A DNA stretch of 56,809 nt from a virus. The stretch is taken from the IMG/VR virus record IMGVR_UViG_3300047495_000028, positions 1-56,809 of that record. The stretch is one strand, 5' to 3'. The first letter of the stretch is position 1, and the number at the start of each line of letters is the position of its first letter. The notes under the pieces are model-generated. The model saw nothing but the letters and a program-made list of their open reading frames with translations. It had not been told where the DNA came from and did not search any database. The position numbers and the translations under genes are program-made. Shown here in pieces: positions 30,569 to 39,456 of the stretch.

Positions 30569-31275
30569 TGCTGGTCAGCAATAAAGCATTCAAGTCGGCT
30601 TGTCGGCAAAAAGCGTCAGGAAATGTGCTTCCGGCGGCAGCAGCGAAAGCGCTGGAATCTCCCGTTCTTCGAAAAGCACTCATCAATAAGGCCGCGCCTG
30701 CGGGTGATAGGACGGCAAAATTCACGATCAGCACGAGCGCCGTCGATCTTGACAACGACACCGTAGATCAGAACGGCTGGGACTTGTCCGTTTATCAGAC
30801 GAACGGCGTGGTTCTCTGGATGCACGACAGCATGAGCCTACCTATTGGCCGGTGCGTTTCCATTGGCGTCGAAGGCGGCGCGTTGAAAGCAACGGTGGAA
30901 TTCCTGCCTGCGGACATGCCTGAGCGCGGCGCGTTCGCCGATGCAGTATATCAGATGTGCATGACTGGTTTCCTGTCTGCAACATCGGTGGGCTTCACGC
31001 CACTGGACTACGAGATTGCCAACGACAGAGACGATGACGACTCGTGGTGCCCGCCTGTTGATTTCAAGCGGCAAAAACTGCTGGAATTCAGCATCGTGAC
31101 AATACCGGCAAACAGCGAAGCACTGATTGATCCGGAAGAACGCGCTTCAGCGCCAAGAACGTCGCCTGAAATTAAACCCGACGAAGCGTCGTTGGCGGTT
31201 GCAGACATCAGCGAAAAAGCCAACGCCGTGGCCGCCATGTTTGCAAGGCACAAGCTACTCGCCCGTATCCTTTGA
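30568..31275 (+). CDS. Prohead protease (HK97 / S78 family)
   Basis: 235 residues. The protease core shows the His and Ser motifs: VVLWMHD (His of the catalytic dyad) and TGFLSATSVGFTP with the catalytic Ser, then ELLEFSIVTIPAN-like FSIVTIPANSEAL. It matures the prohead by cleaving scaffold parts of the capsid protein. GTG 30565 is an alternative start. The capsid gene follows after 107 noncoding bases. Confidence 0.85.
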   Translation: MLVSNKAFKSACRQKASGNVLPAAAAKALESPVLRKALINKAAPAGDRTAKFTISTSAVDLDNDTVDQNGWDLSVYQTNGVVLWMHDSMSLPIGRCVSIGVEGGALKATVEFLPADMPERGAFADAVYQMCMTGFLSATSVGFTPLDYEIANDRDDDDSWCPPVDFKRQKLLEFSIVTIPANSEALIDPEERASAPRTSPEIKPDEASLAVADISEKANAVAAMFARHKLLARIL

Positions 31276-31382
31276 CCTAACGCGCACCGAGCCCCGGCGC
31301 GCGCCTGACGTAATCCGCTGCTTGGGCAACAGCGTCGCAACGCCGTGATGGCGTCGTATCCCCCAGACGGAGCCCGAAACAG

Positions 31383-32933
31383 ATGGCGACGATTCGCGAA
31401 AAGAAGCACGAACTACAGCGCTCCAAGGCCGCTCTCGTGGCGCAATACAAGGCCCTAGCCATGAAGGCCGAGGATGAGCAGAAGCCCGAAGATGCAACGC
31501 GCTTCGACGAGCTCGAGCGGTCCATCAAAGATCACGAAGAGCGGATCACGCGCTGCGAACGCGCCATGGAAATGGACGGCGGCGGCTCGGATGGCGAAGG
31601 CGGCGGCGAAAGCGATCCGGTCACCATGGGATTTAACGGCGACGGAACGCCGCGTAAATTCGCCAGCCCGAAACCAGCGCCGAGGCAGGGCAAAGGCCTC
31701 CAGGCCTCGCGATTCGCTGTCGGCATCATGCTTGCACGAACCAACGGTTTTCAGAAAGCCGCAGAGTTCGTCAGCAACGCATTCAAGGACGATGACGTTG
31801 CCAAGGCACTCAACAGCACGGGCGTCTCGACCGGCGGCGCGCTGATTCCGCAGGCCTTTTCAAGCGAGATCATCGAACTGTTGCGCGCCGAGACGGTTAT
31901 CCGCAGTTCCGAGCCGACAACCTACGAAATGCCGATGGGCAACCTGACCATTCCGCGCCTGGCTGGCGGCGCCACGGCAGCATACCAGGGCGAGCTTGAC
32001 GATATCGTGGCCAGCCAAGAGACGTTCGACGATATTCAGCTGAACGCCAAGAAATTGACCGCACTCGTGCCAGTCAGCAACGACCTGATTCGCCGAGCGC
32101 CAGGCAATATCGAAGCCATTGTTCGCGACGATATGGTGCAAAGTCTGAAACGCCGCGAAGACCTAGCGTTCCTCCTGGGCGACGGATCGGCTGGGCAAAC
32201 TGTCGGATTGCTGAACCAGTGTGCGGCGTCGGCAAAGTTCATCGTCACCCCGTTCACTGCGTTTGACAACGCCACGATATTGACTGCGGTTGTCGGCACG
32301 CTGCTCGGCGCCCGGTTGCAACTCGTGAACAACTTTTCGCGCCTGATCCGTCCGCATTGGTTCATGACGCCGACCACCGAAAACTTCCTGATGGGGCTTC
32401 GCGACCAAGTCGGAAATTTCGTCTATCGCGACGAAATGAAGAACAACAAAACACTCGACGGAATCCCGTATAAATACACCCAACAGCTTCCGACGAATCT
32501 GACGGTGTATGTTTCTGGAACCAGCGGCGCCACTCAGAACGCGGGCGCGTATATGTTCCTGGTCGATATGGCCGATGTGATCTTGGCCGAGACGATGAAT
32601 ATGTATGTCGATGCCAGCGACGTCGCCAGTTACAAGGATAGCGGCGGCAACATGGTGTCGGCATTTACGCGCGACCAGATTGCGTTTCGCATCATCGAGG
32701 AGCACGACCTGGCACTCCGGCATCAGGCATCGGTTTGCGTTCTGGTCCTGCCGGCGTGGGCGCCAAGCGGCTTTACGAATTATGGGCCAGGTGGCGCATT
32801 CTACGTGCAAGCTCCGTCGAACGATATGTCCGCCGCGCCAAGCACATGGGGCGTTGCAAGCCCGACGGGCTCTAACAACCCCGGCAACATCGGGGCAAAC
32901 GTGCCTGGCGGTCTCCTGCCTGGCCGCCCGTAA
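31383..32933 (+). CDS. Major capsid protein (HK97 fold)
   Basis: 516 residues. Residues 1-70 are a charged helix (KKHELQRSKAALVAQYKALA) that acts as scaffold domain and would be cleaved by the protease. The rest shows phage_capsid motifs: STGVSTGGALIPQAFSSEII, NLTIPRLAGGA, and the N-arm/E-loop region. A Ser/Gly/Pro-rich extension of about 60 residues follows the fold. Confidence 0.9.
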   Translation: MATIREKKHELQRSKAALVAQYKALAMKAEDEQKPEDATRFDELERSIKDHEERITRCERAMEMDGGGSDGEGGGESDPVTMGFNGDGTPRKFASPKPAPRQGKGLQASRFAVGIMLARTNGFQKAAEFVSNAFKDDDVAKALNSTGVSTGGALIPQAFSSEIIELLRAETVIRSSEPTTYEMPMGNLTIPRLAGGATAAYQGELDDIVASQETFDDIQLNAKKLTALVPVSNDLIRRAPGNIEAIVRDDMVQSLKRREDLAFLLGDGSAGQTVGLLNQCAASAKFIVTPFTAFDNATILTAVVGTLLGARLQLVNNFSRLIRPHWFMTPTTENFLMGLRDQVGNFVYRDEMKNNKTLDGIPYKYTQQLPTNLTVYVSGTSGATQNAGAYMFLVDMADVILAETMNMYVDASDVASYKDSGGNMVSAFTRDQIAFRIIEEHDLALRHQASVCVLVLPAWAPSGFTNYGPGGAFYVQAPSNDMSAAPSTWGVASPTGSNNPGNIGANVPGGLLPGRP

Positions 32934-32963
32934 TCGGAATAGTAACAAAAACAGGAAATCGTT

Positions 32964-33227
32964 ATGCCAGAACAACCCGCCTTCCCCGGCGTGCCGATTC
33001 CACAAACCCCCGTCGCACGCCCGTATCGCCATCCGCAGGAAGTCACCGTGCAGTTTCGGCGATGGACGCAGGTGGGGATGACTGCCTACCAGAAAGGGCA
33101 GTGCGCCGGTTTCCTGCGGCCCCAAGCCGAGGAGATGCAGCGCAAGGGCATGTGCATCATCCTCAATATGGCCGAGCCCCCCGCACCCGCTGCGGACGGC
33201 GCCAAAACCAAGGCCGCAGCAGCGTGA
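32964..33227 (+). CDS. Head accessory hypothetical protein, 87 aa
   Basis: A small protein with ACAGGAA upstream, Pro-rich at both ends and beta-like in the middle (EVTVQFRRWTQVGMTAYQKG ... GMCIILNMAEPP). Position just after the capsid gene suggests a head-associated part, but no family is recognised. Confidence 0.6.
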   Translation: MPEQPAFPGVPIPQTPVARPYRHPQEVTVQFRRWTQVGMTAYQKGQCAGFLRPQAEEMQRKGMCIILNMAEPPAPAADGAKTKAAAA

Positions 33228-33367
33228 GCGATACCCCGGCGGCCGCCCCGCCCGCACCGCAATCACCCAAAGCGAGCGACACCGAGCGCCTCCAGCGCCG
33301 CGGCATCGAAGGCGCTGCGCCGCCAAAAACCGGCGCGCCAGTGACCGATAAAATGGTCAAGAAGTAG
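33224..33367 (+). CDS. Short Pro/Ala-rich protein, 47 aa
   Basis: GTG 33224 overlaps the previous stop (GTGA). The product is disordered (MSDTPAAAPPAPQSPKASDT ...). Function unknown; part of the small head-accessory series. Confidence 0.5.
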   Translation: MSDTPAAAPPAPQSPKASDTERLQRRGIEGAAPPKTGAPVTDKMVKK

Positions 33368-33375
33368 GAGCCATC

Positions 33376-33783
33376 ATGCCCGAAACCGAACACAGTCCCG
33401 AAAAGCCGGTTCCGCTCTACACAACCGCCGCCGACATCGTTGATCATCCTGCGTTCCGCCCGCAGACGGCGCGCATTGAAGGTCGCAGTGTATCGCCTGG
33501 CCTGCGCCCGATCAGCGGCAGCTTGGCGCAGCCAACATCCAAGGGCGAGGCGGTCGAGCACGTGTTCGGGCCGCAGCAGTCCGCCGTTGATCCGCACGCC
33601 GCCGGTCTACAGGTTGACCACGATCCGGTGACACGCAACGACAGCCGCGTCATCACCCGCGCCGATGGCGCGATGGAACTGCCGCAGATGGATGCCGAAT
33701 CGGGAACCGCGCCCGGCCCGAGTGGCGCACCAAGCACGGCCGCCGCGCCCGCCGCGCCAAAAAGCGAAACGCCCAAGGCTTGA
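33376..33783 (+). CDS. Head accessory hypothetical protein, 135 aa
   Basis: AGGAG precedes ATG 33376. Acidic, with an Ala/Pro-rich tail (PSTAAAPAAPKSETPKA). Likely a head-associated phage protein of unknown role. Its stop codon lies at the left border of the TnpB element, so the element did not interrupt it. Confidence 0.6.
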   Translation: MPETEHSPEKPVPLYTTAADIVDHPAFRPQTARIEGRSVSPGLRPISGSLAQPTSKGEAVEHVFGPQQSAVDPHAAGLQVDHDPVTRNDSRVITRADGAMELPQMDAESGTAPGPSGAPSTAAAPAAPKSETPKA

Positions 33784-33815
33784 GCAACTTTAAGCGCAAC
33801 CCCCTCCCTTTAGGC

Positions 33816-35096
33816 ATGGTCGTTCGCAAAGGCATGAAATACCGCGCCTACCCAACCCCGGAGCAGGAGGCATTCCTCCCGCGCATCTCCGGGTGCGTGC
33901 GGCTGGTTTTCAACCTCGCACTCAAACAACGGGAGATGTTCGGCAGGCCCGGACGGTCAATCCGGTATGAAGGCCAGCGGGCCGAATTGAAGGAACTGAA
34001 GGCTCACGCCGACTTCCTTCGGGACATCCCGCATCATTGTCTGCAAGAAGGTTTGGTAGATCTGCAAACCGCCTTCGACCGCTTCTTCAAAGGTATCTCA
34101 GGCTATCCGCAACCGCGCCTGAAAGGTCAGGACGACGGTTTCCGGTTCCCCGACCCGAAGCAGTTCTACGTCGCGACGACCGACGACCCGAAATTCGTGA
34201 TGCTCCATCTTCCCAAGATGGGGAAGAAAAAGGGCGACTACGGCGCGCTTCGGTTACGGCTGCATCGTCCCCTTCAAGGCAAGATCAGGTCGGTCACGTT
34301 GAGCCACGAAGCTGGCATCTGGCACGCATCCTTCCTGTGCGAAGTCGAGGTTGCCGAACCGGCACAACCGTTCGGTGAAGCCGTTGGCGTGGATCGCGGT
34401 GTAGCGGTGCCGATCATGGTTTCGGACGGCACGACGCCGCATGTGCCGCTTCCGACAGAGCGCCAAAGGCTCCGCGAGCGGCGGTTGCACAAGGCCATTT
34501 CCCGTCGCAAGCGGGGATCGAATAACCGGCGCGCGGCTGTTCGTGCGCTTGGCAGGTACAAGGCAAAGGAGGCAAGGCGGAGGCGGGACGCGCTGCACAA
34601 GGCCACCACACATCTGGCGAAAAACCACAGCCTGATCGTGATCGAGGATTTGCGCGTCAAAAACATGACTGCATCGGCGGCTGGGACCACCGAAGAACCC
34701 GGTGTCAATGTGGCGCAGAAGTCCGGTCTGAACCGCGCGATCCTATCGGTTGGATGGGGCGCATCGGCGGTGATGCTGGGATACAAGACGATTTGGTATG
34801 GCTCAGAGTTGCGGCGGGTGCCTCCTATGGGCACCAGTCAGGAATGCTCCGTGTGCCACCAGATCGACGTGGCATCCCGGATCAGCCGCGACGTGTTCCG
34901 CTGCACGGCATGTGGTCACACCAAGCACGCAGACCTGAATGCGTCGGAGACAATCCTCTATCGCGGATTGCAATTGCCTACCCCGAAGGACACTCGTTCG
35001 GAGTCAGCCTGTGGAGTCCTCTGCGCTAAGCAAGACATGGAAGCAGGAAACAAAAGCCGCAAGGCCCGAAGCCCCGTCATTCATGACGGGGAGTAG
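33816..35096 (+). CDS. tnpB: TnpB RNA-guided nuclease
   Basis: Start at ATG 33816 or 33834; the frame is open from TTG 33780. Residues are counted from 33816. The N-terminal KYRAYPTPEQEAFL and the central region match OrfB. RuvC-like residues are intact: Asp193 in GVDRG, Glu277 in LIVIEDL and Asp373 in HADLNASE; the zinc finger is Cys344, Cys347, Cys363, Cys366. TnpB uses an RNA from its own 3' end to cut DNA next to a short motif, which preserves the element after transposition. With no TnpA here it may depend on a partner elsewhere or serve the phage, for instance against rival phages lacking the element. Confidence 0.9.
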   Translation: MVVRKGMKYRAYPTPEQEAFLPRISGCVRLVFNLALKQREMFGRPGRSIRYEGQRAELKELKAHADFLRDIPHHCLQEGLVDLQTAFDRFFKGISGYPQPRLKGQDDGFRFPDPKQFYVATTDDPKFVMLHLPKMGKKKGDYGALRLRLHRPLQGKIRSVTLSHEAGIWHASFLCEVEVAEPAQPFGEAVGVDRGVAVPIMVSDGTTPHVPLPTERQRLRERRLHKAISRRKRGSNNRRAAVRALGRYKAKEARRRRDALHKATTHLAKNHSLIVIEDLRVKNMTASAAGTTEEPGVNVAQKSGLNRAILSVGWGASAVMLGYKTIWYGSELRRVPPMGTSQECSVCHQIDVASRISRDVFRCTACGHTKHADLNASETILYRGLQLPTPKDTRSESACGVLCAKQDMEAGNKSRKARSPVIHDGE

Positions 35097-35116
35097 TCAC
35101 ACGTGTATTCCTCGCT
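34950..35116 (+). ncRNA. Predicted omegaRNA region of TnpB, with guide entering the connector gene
   Basis: In known TnpB systems the guide RNA comes from the 3' end of tnpB plus the right end, and the guide is the flanking DNA. By analogy, the guide here would be the bases immediately after 35100, that is the first codons of the head-tail connector gene. The boundaries are inference. Confidence 0.35.
35072..35091 (+). repeat. Right-end hairpin of TnpB element
   Basis: CCCCGTCA-TTCA-TGACGGGG forms a perfect 8-base-pair stem and 4-base loop directly before the tnpB stop (TAG 35094-35096). Such subterminal hairpins are recognised by TnpA and form part of the omegaRNA. The GGGGAG that ends it also provides the Shine-Dalgarno for GTG 35103. 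Confidence 0.85.
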
Positions 35117-35738
35117 CAGTGTCATCACGCCCCCAGCCATTGAACCGGTAACGGTAGCACAGGCCGCGCAGCACTGCCGGATTGATTCGCCGACAGAAGA
35201 CCCGATGCTGACGACATACATCACCACGGCGCGCGAACTGGTTGAGCAATACCTCAACCGCGCGCTGATCACGCAAACACTTCAAGTCGTATTCGCTCAA
35301 CGGCCCGCACCGCCGGGTCTATGGCCCTACGTCGCCGCCGGGCCGATTTTCGTTTTGCCGCTGTGGTTTAACTGGGCAGACGTGATTACGCACTGGCTTG
35401 ATTTGCCACGCGCGCCGGCCCAAGCCGTGAACTCCGTGTCTGTTGGCACCTGGGGGCAGGCCGATATGCCTCTCGTGCTCAATCAAAGCTACCAGACGGA
35501 TTTGACCATGCAGCCAGGTCGCATCCGTTCATGGGGATTTGGCGTCGGCAACCAAGACCACCTCACGGTGCAATACGCGGCTGGCTATGGTGATACAGCG
35601 GATTTCGTCCCGGCACGGATCAAGCTGGCAGTTTTGTGGCTTGTCGCTTGGCTCTATGAGCACCGTGGCGATGTTGGTCCGGATTGGCCGCCTGGTGTAA
35701 TTGCGTTACTCTCTGATCGCTTGGTGACATTTGGTTGA
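35103..35738 (+). CDS. Head-tail connector protein (gp6-like)
   Basis: GTG 35103 follows GGGGAG contributed by the TnpB right end. 211 residues with the gp6/phiE125-gp8 pattern: VTVAQAAQHCRIDSPTEDPM, ITTARELVEQYLNRALITQT, then beta-rich middle and a helical end (RIKLAVLWLVAWLYEHRGD). It attaches beneath the portal and starts the neck. Confidence 0.8.
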   Translation: MYSSLSVITPPAIEPVTVAQAAQHCRIDSPTEDPMLTTYITTARELVEQYLNRALITQTLQVVFAQRPAPPGLWPYVAAGPIFVLPLWFNWADVITHWLDLPRAPAQAVNSVSVGTWGQADMPLVLNQSYQTDLTMQPGRIRSWGFGVGNQDHLTVQYAAGYGDTADFVPARIKLAVLWLVAWLYEHRGDVGPDWPPGVIALLSDRLVTFG

Positions 35739-36108
35739 CGCTGCGGGCGGCGGTATTCCCATCGGACGGCTCCGATGGCAAGTGACGTTTGCGCAGCGCC
35801 AACAGACGCCAGACCCGCTTTCGATGGGTATCCAAGAGCAAGCGGTGCAGCCGCAATACGTCCACGCCGATATTCAAAGCGTGTCTGATCAAACATTTTG
35901 GGGTGCGGTCCAAACAGATGCGCCGGTGACACATGCCATCACGATGCGGTTGCAGGATTATCCAGACAACACCAAAGTGATCTACCGCAGTACAAAACTC
36001 CCGGACGGCAGCACTAGAACTGAGACGTTCCGAGTGCGCAAAGCGGGGGAAATAGGCGGGCGCAAGCGGTTTATCCGACTTTTATGTCAACTTGAACAGG
36101 CGATCTAA
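35731..36108 (+). CDS. Head closure / head-tail joining protein
   Basis: TTG 35731 is the only plausible start and overlaps the previous gene by eight bases. 125 residues, beta-rich, resembling the SPP1 gp16 / phage head-tail joining family (GRLRWQVTFAQRQQTPDPLS ... YVHADIQSVSDQTFWGAVQT). It would seal the portal after packaging. The stop overlaps the next ATG. Confidence 0.7.
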   Translation: MVDAAGGGIPIGRLRWQVTFAQRQQTPDPLSMGIQEQAVQPQYVHADIQSVSDQTFWGAVQTDAPVTHAITMRLQDYPDNTKVIYRSTKLPDGSTRTETFRVRKAGEIGGRKRFIRLLCQLEQAI

Positions 36109-36647
36109 TGTCAGGATCAGTCAGTCTTTCGATTCACGTTCCGCAATATGTAATAGTGTTCGAAAAAAAACGACTGAAAGCTATTTTGCGCCGTGCTGGC
36201 GCGGAAGTCGCTAGCATCGCAAGAAGCAAGATCAAGAGCGCTGCGGGCGGCGGGGTCATGTATCGTGGGCCGGGTGGGTCGGCAGCAAAATACCGCGGCG
36301 GCTACATTCCTGGCGCATATCAAGCCAGTTCGCCAAACCAAACGCCGGTCAGTGTCACCGGAACGCTGGCGCGCTCCATCAAAGTTCGCCCCTTCAAATC
36401 CGGAGAGGGTATAGCGATCCGCGATGGCATGTTTTACGCGCTATTTTTGGAGAAAGGCGCGAAAGGCGGGGGGCGCAAAAGCCGAGGCGGCGTGCGTGTG
36501 CGAGGCAAGGGTGGCATCGGAATGGTGCGCGTGCTGCAACCCAGACCGTTCCTGACGGCGGCTCTCGAATCCCGGCAAAACTCCATCGCGTCGCGCATTC
36601 AAGAGGCGGTTTTGCAAGACATCAAATTCAGGCGCCTGAAGCCGTGA
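36108..36647 (+). CDS. HK97 gp10-like tail completion protein
   Basis: 179 residues: a helix (KKRLKAILRRAGAEVASIAR) is followed by a Gly/Arg-rich basic loop region and RPFLTAALESRQNSIASRIQ, matching HK97-gp10-type neck/tail completion proteins that interact with tail components. GTGA coupling to the next gene. Confidence 0.65.
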   Translation: MSGSVSLSIHVPQYVIVFEKKRLKAILRRAGAEVASIARSKIKSAAGGGVMYRGPGGSAAKYRGGYIPGAYQASSPNQTPVSVTGTLARSIKVRPFKSGEGIAIRDGMFYALFLEKGAKGGGRKSRGGVRVRGKGGIGMVRVLQPRPFLTAALESRQNSIASRIQEAVLQDIKFRRLKP

Positions 36648-37243
36648 ATATCGACCTCGTCATTGCTCAACTTCGCACGCACCCCGCGACATCGGCCTAT
36701 GCTGGAAACATCGCAGGGGCGGCTCAATACGAGCGGGCAGTTCAGGACCAGACATGGATGGCGTTGCCTTCCATTTATGTCATACCCTTGGAAACCGAAG
36801 CGGGCGAGGTCAAAAGTCAGACCGGATACTGGCAAACCAATACAGAGCGCATCGGCGTCATTGTCGTTCTGGACAATTCCGTGCCAACATCAAGCGGGGA
36901 CAGGCGCGGGCAGACTGTAATAGCCACGGTGGATCAAGTGCAAAAGTCCATCAACGCCGCAATCCTGAATTGGCGCCCGGACAGCTCGTCGGACAATCCT
37001 GGTGCGCCAGGCAATCCATCGGGGGCCGACAGCGTGTATCAGGACCAGGAAAGCCGCGGCTTGTTCTTTGGCGGCGCGTCATTGCGCGGGTGGGACTTGG
37101 CGCGTCTGTTTTGGGAAATCGACTACGGATTAGACGTGACGTTATCAGCAGCAGACTGCTGGCAACCCGCAACCCAGCCCTTGGCAATCACCGCCAATGT
37201 CACCAGCAACCAGGCAACGCTCACGGCGAGCGCAAAAGTCTAA
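36644..37243 (+). CDS. Tail terminator-like protein
   Basis: GTG 36644 overlaps the previous stop. 199 residues with the tail terminator style: DLVIAQLRTHPATSAYAGNI, MALPSIYVIPLETEAGEVKS, beta-rich centre, and RLFWEIDYGLDVTLS. It caps the tail tube where it meets the neck. Not a close match to Mu gp37 that I can verify. Confidence 0.65.
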   Translation: MNIDLVIAQLRTHPATSAYAGNIAGAAQYERAVQDQTWMALPSIYVIPLETEAGEVKSQTGYWQTNTERIGVIVVLDNSVPTSSGDRRGQTVIATVDQVQKSINAAILNWRPDSSSDNPGAPGNPSGADSVYQDQESRGLFFGGASLRGWDLARLFWEIDYGLDVTLSAADCWQPATQPLAITANVTSNQATLTASAKV

Positions 37244-37289
37244 AGCCTACCTGTCCGCCGCGTCGTGAGACGCCGCTTAGGAGACTGCC

Positions 37290-37529
37290 ATGTGGGTAAA
37301 GCCTGCCGAGGGCATGAAAGTGCGCCGGCCTCCGTTTTCCGGCCGCGTCGGAACGCTCTTGCCCGATGAAGGCGCAGAGGTGCCTGACCACGATCACTAC
37401 TGGCACCGCCGCGTGCAGTTCGGTGATGTGGTCGTTGTGCCGCCCGAGAAAGCCCCCCGTGGCAGCCTGGACGGTATGGTCAAGGAACCCGCGTCCTCAC
37501 CCGCCGAGCACGAGGATAACCAGCCATGA
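37290..37529 (+). CDS. DUF2635 protein (Mu gp38-like)
   Basis: 79 residues: the opening MWVKPAEGMKVRRPPFSGRV and EGAEVPDHDHYWHRRVQFGD-type core match DUF2635, a small protein coded before the tail sheath in Mu-like phages. Its function in Mu is not known. The stop overlaps the sheath start. Confidence 0.8.
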   Translation: MWVKPAEGMKVRRPPFSGRVGTLLPDEGAEVPDHDHYWHRRVQFGDVVVVPPEKAPRGSLDGMVKEPASSPAEHEDNQP

Positions 37530-39019
37530 GCGGCAGCACGGGCGTTGGGCAGATCGTTGTCCCCGGCTATCCATCCGGCAATCTGGTCCCCGGATTCTAT
37601 GCCGCATTTGACCCGAGCAAGGCGAATACCGGGCAGGTCAATCAGCAAACGCTGATTATCGGGCAAGTGACGGCGGCGAGCGTCTACACCCCCAATGTGC
37701 CGGTGATCATGTCGTCTGTATCCGCGGTGCAATCCGCCTCCGGAGACGCCGGCAGTATGCTTGCGCTCATGGCGCGGCGGTATCGCATGAGCGATCCTTA
37801 CGGCACGGTGTATCTGCTACCCATTGCAGATGCGGCTGGCGCGACTGCTACCACGATCGTCGTGACGATCACCGTCACTACCGCAATTGCCGGCACGATC
37901 TCGGCTTATATCGGCGGCCAGCGCGCTCAGGTCGGCGTTAACAACGGCGATACGGCTGCCACCATCGCCACCAATTTCGCGGCCGCTGTCAACGCCATCA
38001 ATACGATGCCAGTCATCGCCACCGTGGCGACGAATGTCGTCACTCTAACGGCCGTCAACAAGGGTGCTGACGCCGGGGCATTGAATTTCCGCTTGAACTA
38101 TCTCGGCACCGCAGGCGGCGAGGCGACCCCGGCTGGCGTCACCGTCGCGGCAGCAACAACGGCAGGCGTGACAAATCCGACTCTGACCGCCGCGCTCGCT
38201 AATCTTGGCACAATGAATTTCGACTTTATGGTGTTTCCTTATACGGACACCGCGTCCATTACCGCGCTTGATGGGCTGCTCAGCCAGCAATCGGGCCGCT
38301 GGTCCTTGTTCCAGCAAATATATGGCGTAGGTTGGGGGTGTTACCCAGGAACGCTCTCCGCACGCACTACATTCGGGCTGTCGCGCGACGATCAGTTTCT
38401 CGGAATGCTCGGCGTGCAAAATCCGCCCAACCCAGGCTTCGAATGGGCGGCGGACTACTGCGCCGCAGGAGCCGCAGCAATCAGAAATGCTCCTGAACTA
38501 CCCTTGCAAACGTTGGCGATGACGGTTCTCCCGCCAGCAATACCGGATCAGGATACGATCAGCGAACAACAAACGCTTCTCGCGGACGGAATCTCGACGT
38601 ATACCGTGGACAGCGGCGGCACAGTGCGCATTCAGCGTGCCATATCGCTCTACACCCTGAACGCATCCGGCCAGCCCGACAATTCCTGGCGAGACATCCC
38701 CAAGACATACACGCTGATGGCAGGTGTGCGTGCAATGATATCCAGCCTATCGTCGCAGTTTGCGCGCAAGTCTCTTGTTGTGGACGGAACAAACATCGCC
38801 GGCGGAACGTCGCAGGTCACAAGCAAGATTATTCTCGCGGCAGCCCAAGCAATTTACCAGACTTTGTGCACGCAGGGCCTGATGCAAAACCCAACGCTGT
38901 TCATCCAGAACAGCCAATCGCAGAACCAGGGCAACGGCACCGTGGCATTGCTTCTGCCGTTCTATCTGGCAGATCAGCTTTTCGTTGTTGCACTCGACGT
39001 GCAATTCTCAACACCATAG
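37526..39019 (+). CDS. Tail sheath protein (Mu gpL-like)
   Basis: 497 residues in the position of Mu gpL, between DUF2635 and the tube gene. It begins VGQIVVPGYPSGNLVPGFYA, has a Thr/Ala-rich insertion, VMSSVSAVQSASGDAGSMLA, and a conserved C-terminal domain ending in LPFYLADQLFVVALDVQF. The contractile sheath makes this phage a myovirus. RBS AACCAGCC is weak, coupled to gp38 by ATGA. Confidence 0.9.
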   Translation: MSGSTGVGQIVVPGYPSGNLVPGFYAAFDPSKANTGQVNQQTLIIGQVTAASVYTPNVPVIMSSVSAVQSASGDAGSMLALMARRYRMSDPYGTVYLLPIADAAGATATTIVVTITVTTAIAGTISAYIGGQRAQVGVNNGDTAATIATNFAAAVNAINTMPVIATVATNVVTLTAVNKGADAGALNFRLNYLGTAGGEATPAGVTVAAATTAGVTNPTLTAALANLGTMNFDFMVFPYTDTASITALDGLLSQQSGRWSLFQQIYGVGWGCYPGTLSARTTFGLSRDDQFLGMLGVQNPPNPGFEWAADYCAAGAAAIRNAPELPLQTLAMTVLPPAIPDQDTISEQQTLLADGISTYTVDSGGTVRIQRAISLYTLNASGQPDNSWRDIPKTYTLMAGVRAMISSLSSQFARKSLVVDGTNIAGGTSQVTSKIILAAAQAIYQTLCTQGLMQNPTLFIQNSQSQNQGNGTVALLLPFYLADQLFVVALDVQFSTP

Positions 39020-39045
39020 CCGTTCGCGCATAAGGGGATACACGC

Positions 39046-39456
39046 ATGAGCGGAAGTCTTTTATCGGTGTATACTGGATCGCAGGTCGGAAGCGGAGCGG
39101 CGCGCGCCGGTATCGCAAGTTTGGCAATCGACGGCGAGGTGTTCGACTTGGCGGCAGATGGCACTTACGATGCAACACCGCTGACGCGAGAAACGATGCT
39201 AGGTCAAAGCGGTGTTCAGGGTTTCAGCGAAATGCCCAAAGCCGGAACAATAGGAGGCCGCATTCGTGATGCTGGCAACATGACGGTTTCGCAGTTCAAG
39301 GCAAAAACCAACAGCACAGTCGTGTTGCGAATGGCCAATGGAAAGACGGTCCAGGGCGACGGCATGTGGTGCACAGAATGCTCGGAAGTCGCAACCCAGG
39401 AAGCGACATTTACCATAAAATTTGAGGGAACGACTGTAACCGAGGTTCCTCTGTGA
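39046..39456 (+). CDS. Tail tube protein (Mu gpM-like)
   Basis: 136 residues in the Mu gpM family: GIASLAIDGEVFDLAADGTY, LGQSGVQGFSEMPKAGTIGG, and the end ATFTIKFEGTTVTEVPL. Forms the rigid inner tube. GTGA overlap with the chaperone gene. Confidence 0.85.
   Translation: MSGSLLSVYTGSQVGSGAARAGIASLAIDGEVFDLAADGTYDATPLTRETMLGQSGVQGFSEMPKAGTIGGRIRDAGNMTVSQFKAKTNSTVVLRMANGKTVQGDGMWCTECSEVATQEATFTIKFEGTTVTEVPL

Larger units (their letters stand above)
33784..35100 (+). mobile_element. TnpB-only IS200/IS605-group element (IS1341-like)
   Basis: A tnpB gene sits between two short borders, with no tnpA in the window. The right border holds a hairpin (35072-35091) followed by GGGGAGTAGTCAC, a form typical of IS605-group right ends. 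The left border, about 33781-33815, is CT-rich. Elements of this kind do not create target duplications. Insertion is exactly in the joint between the head accessory gene and the head-tail connector. Confidence 0.7.

Noticed and set aside
32163-33326. 387-codon minus-strand frame in the capsid region
   Set aside because: Antisense to the major capsid and accessory genes; composition typical of shadow frames.
33780-33815. TTG 33780 as start of TnpB
   Set aside because: It would overlap the previous stop and add residues not typical of the family; ATG 33816 or 33834 gives the usual N-terminus.
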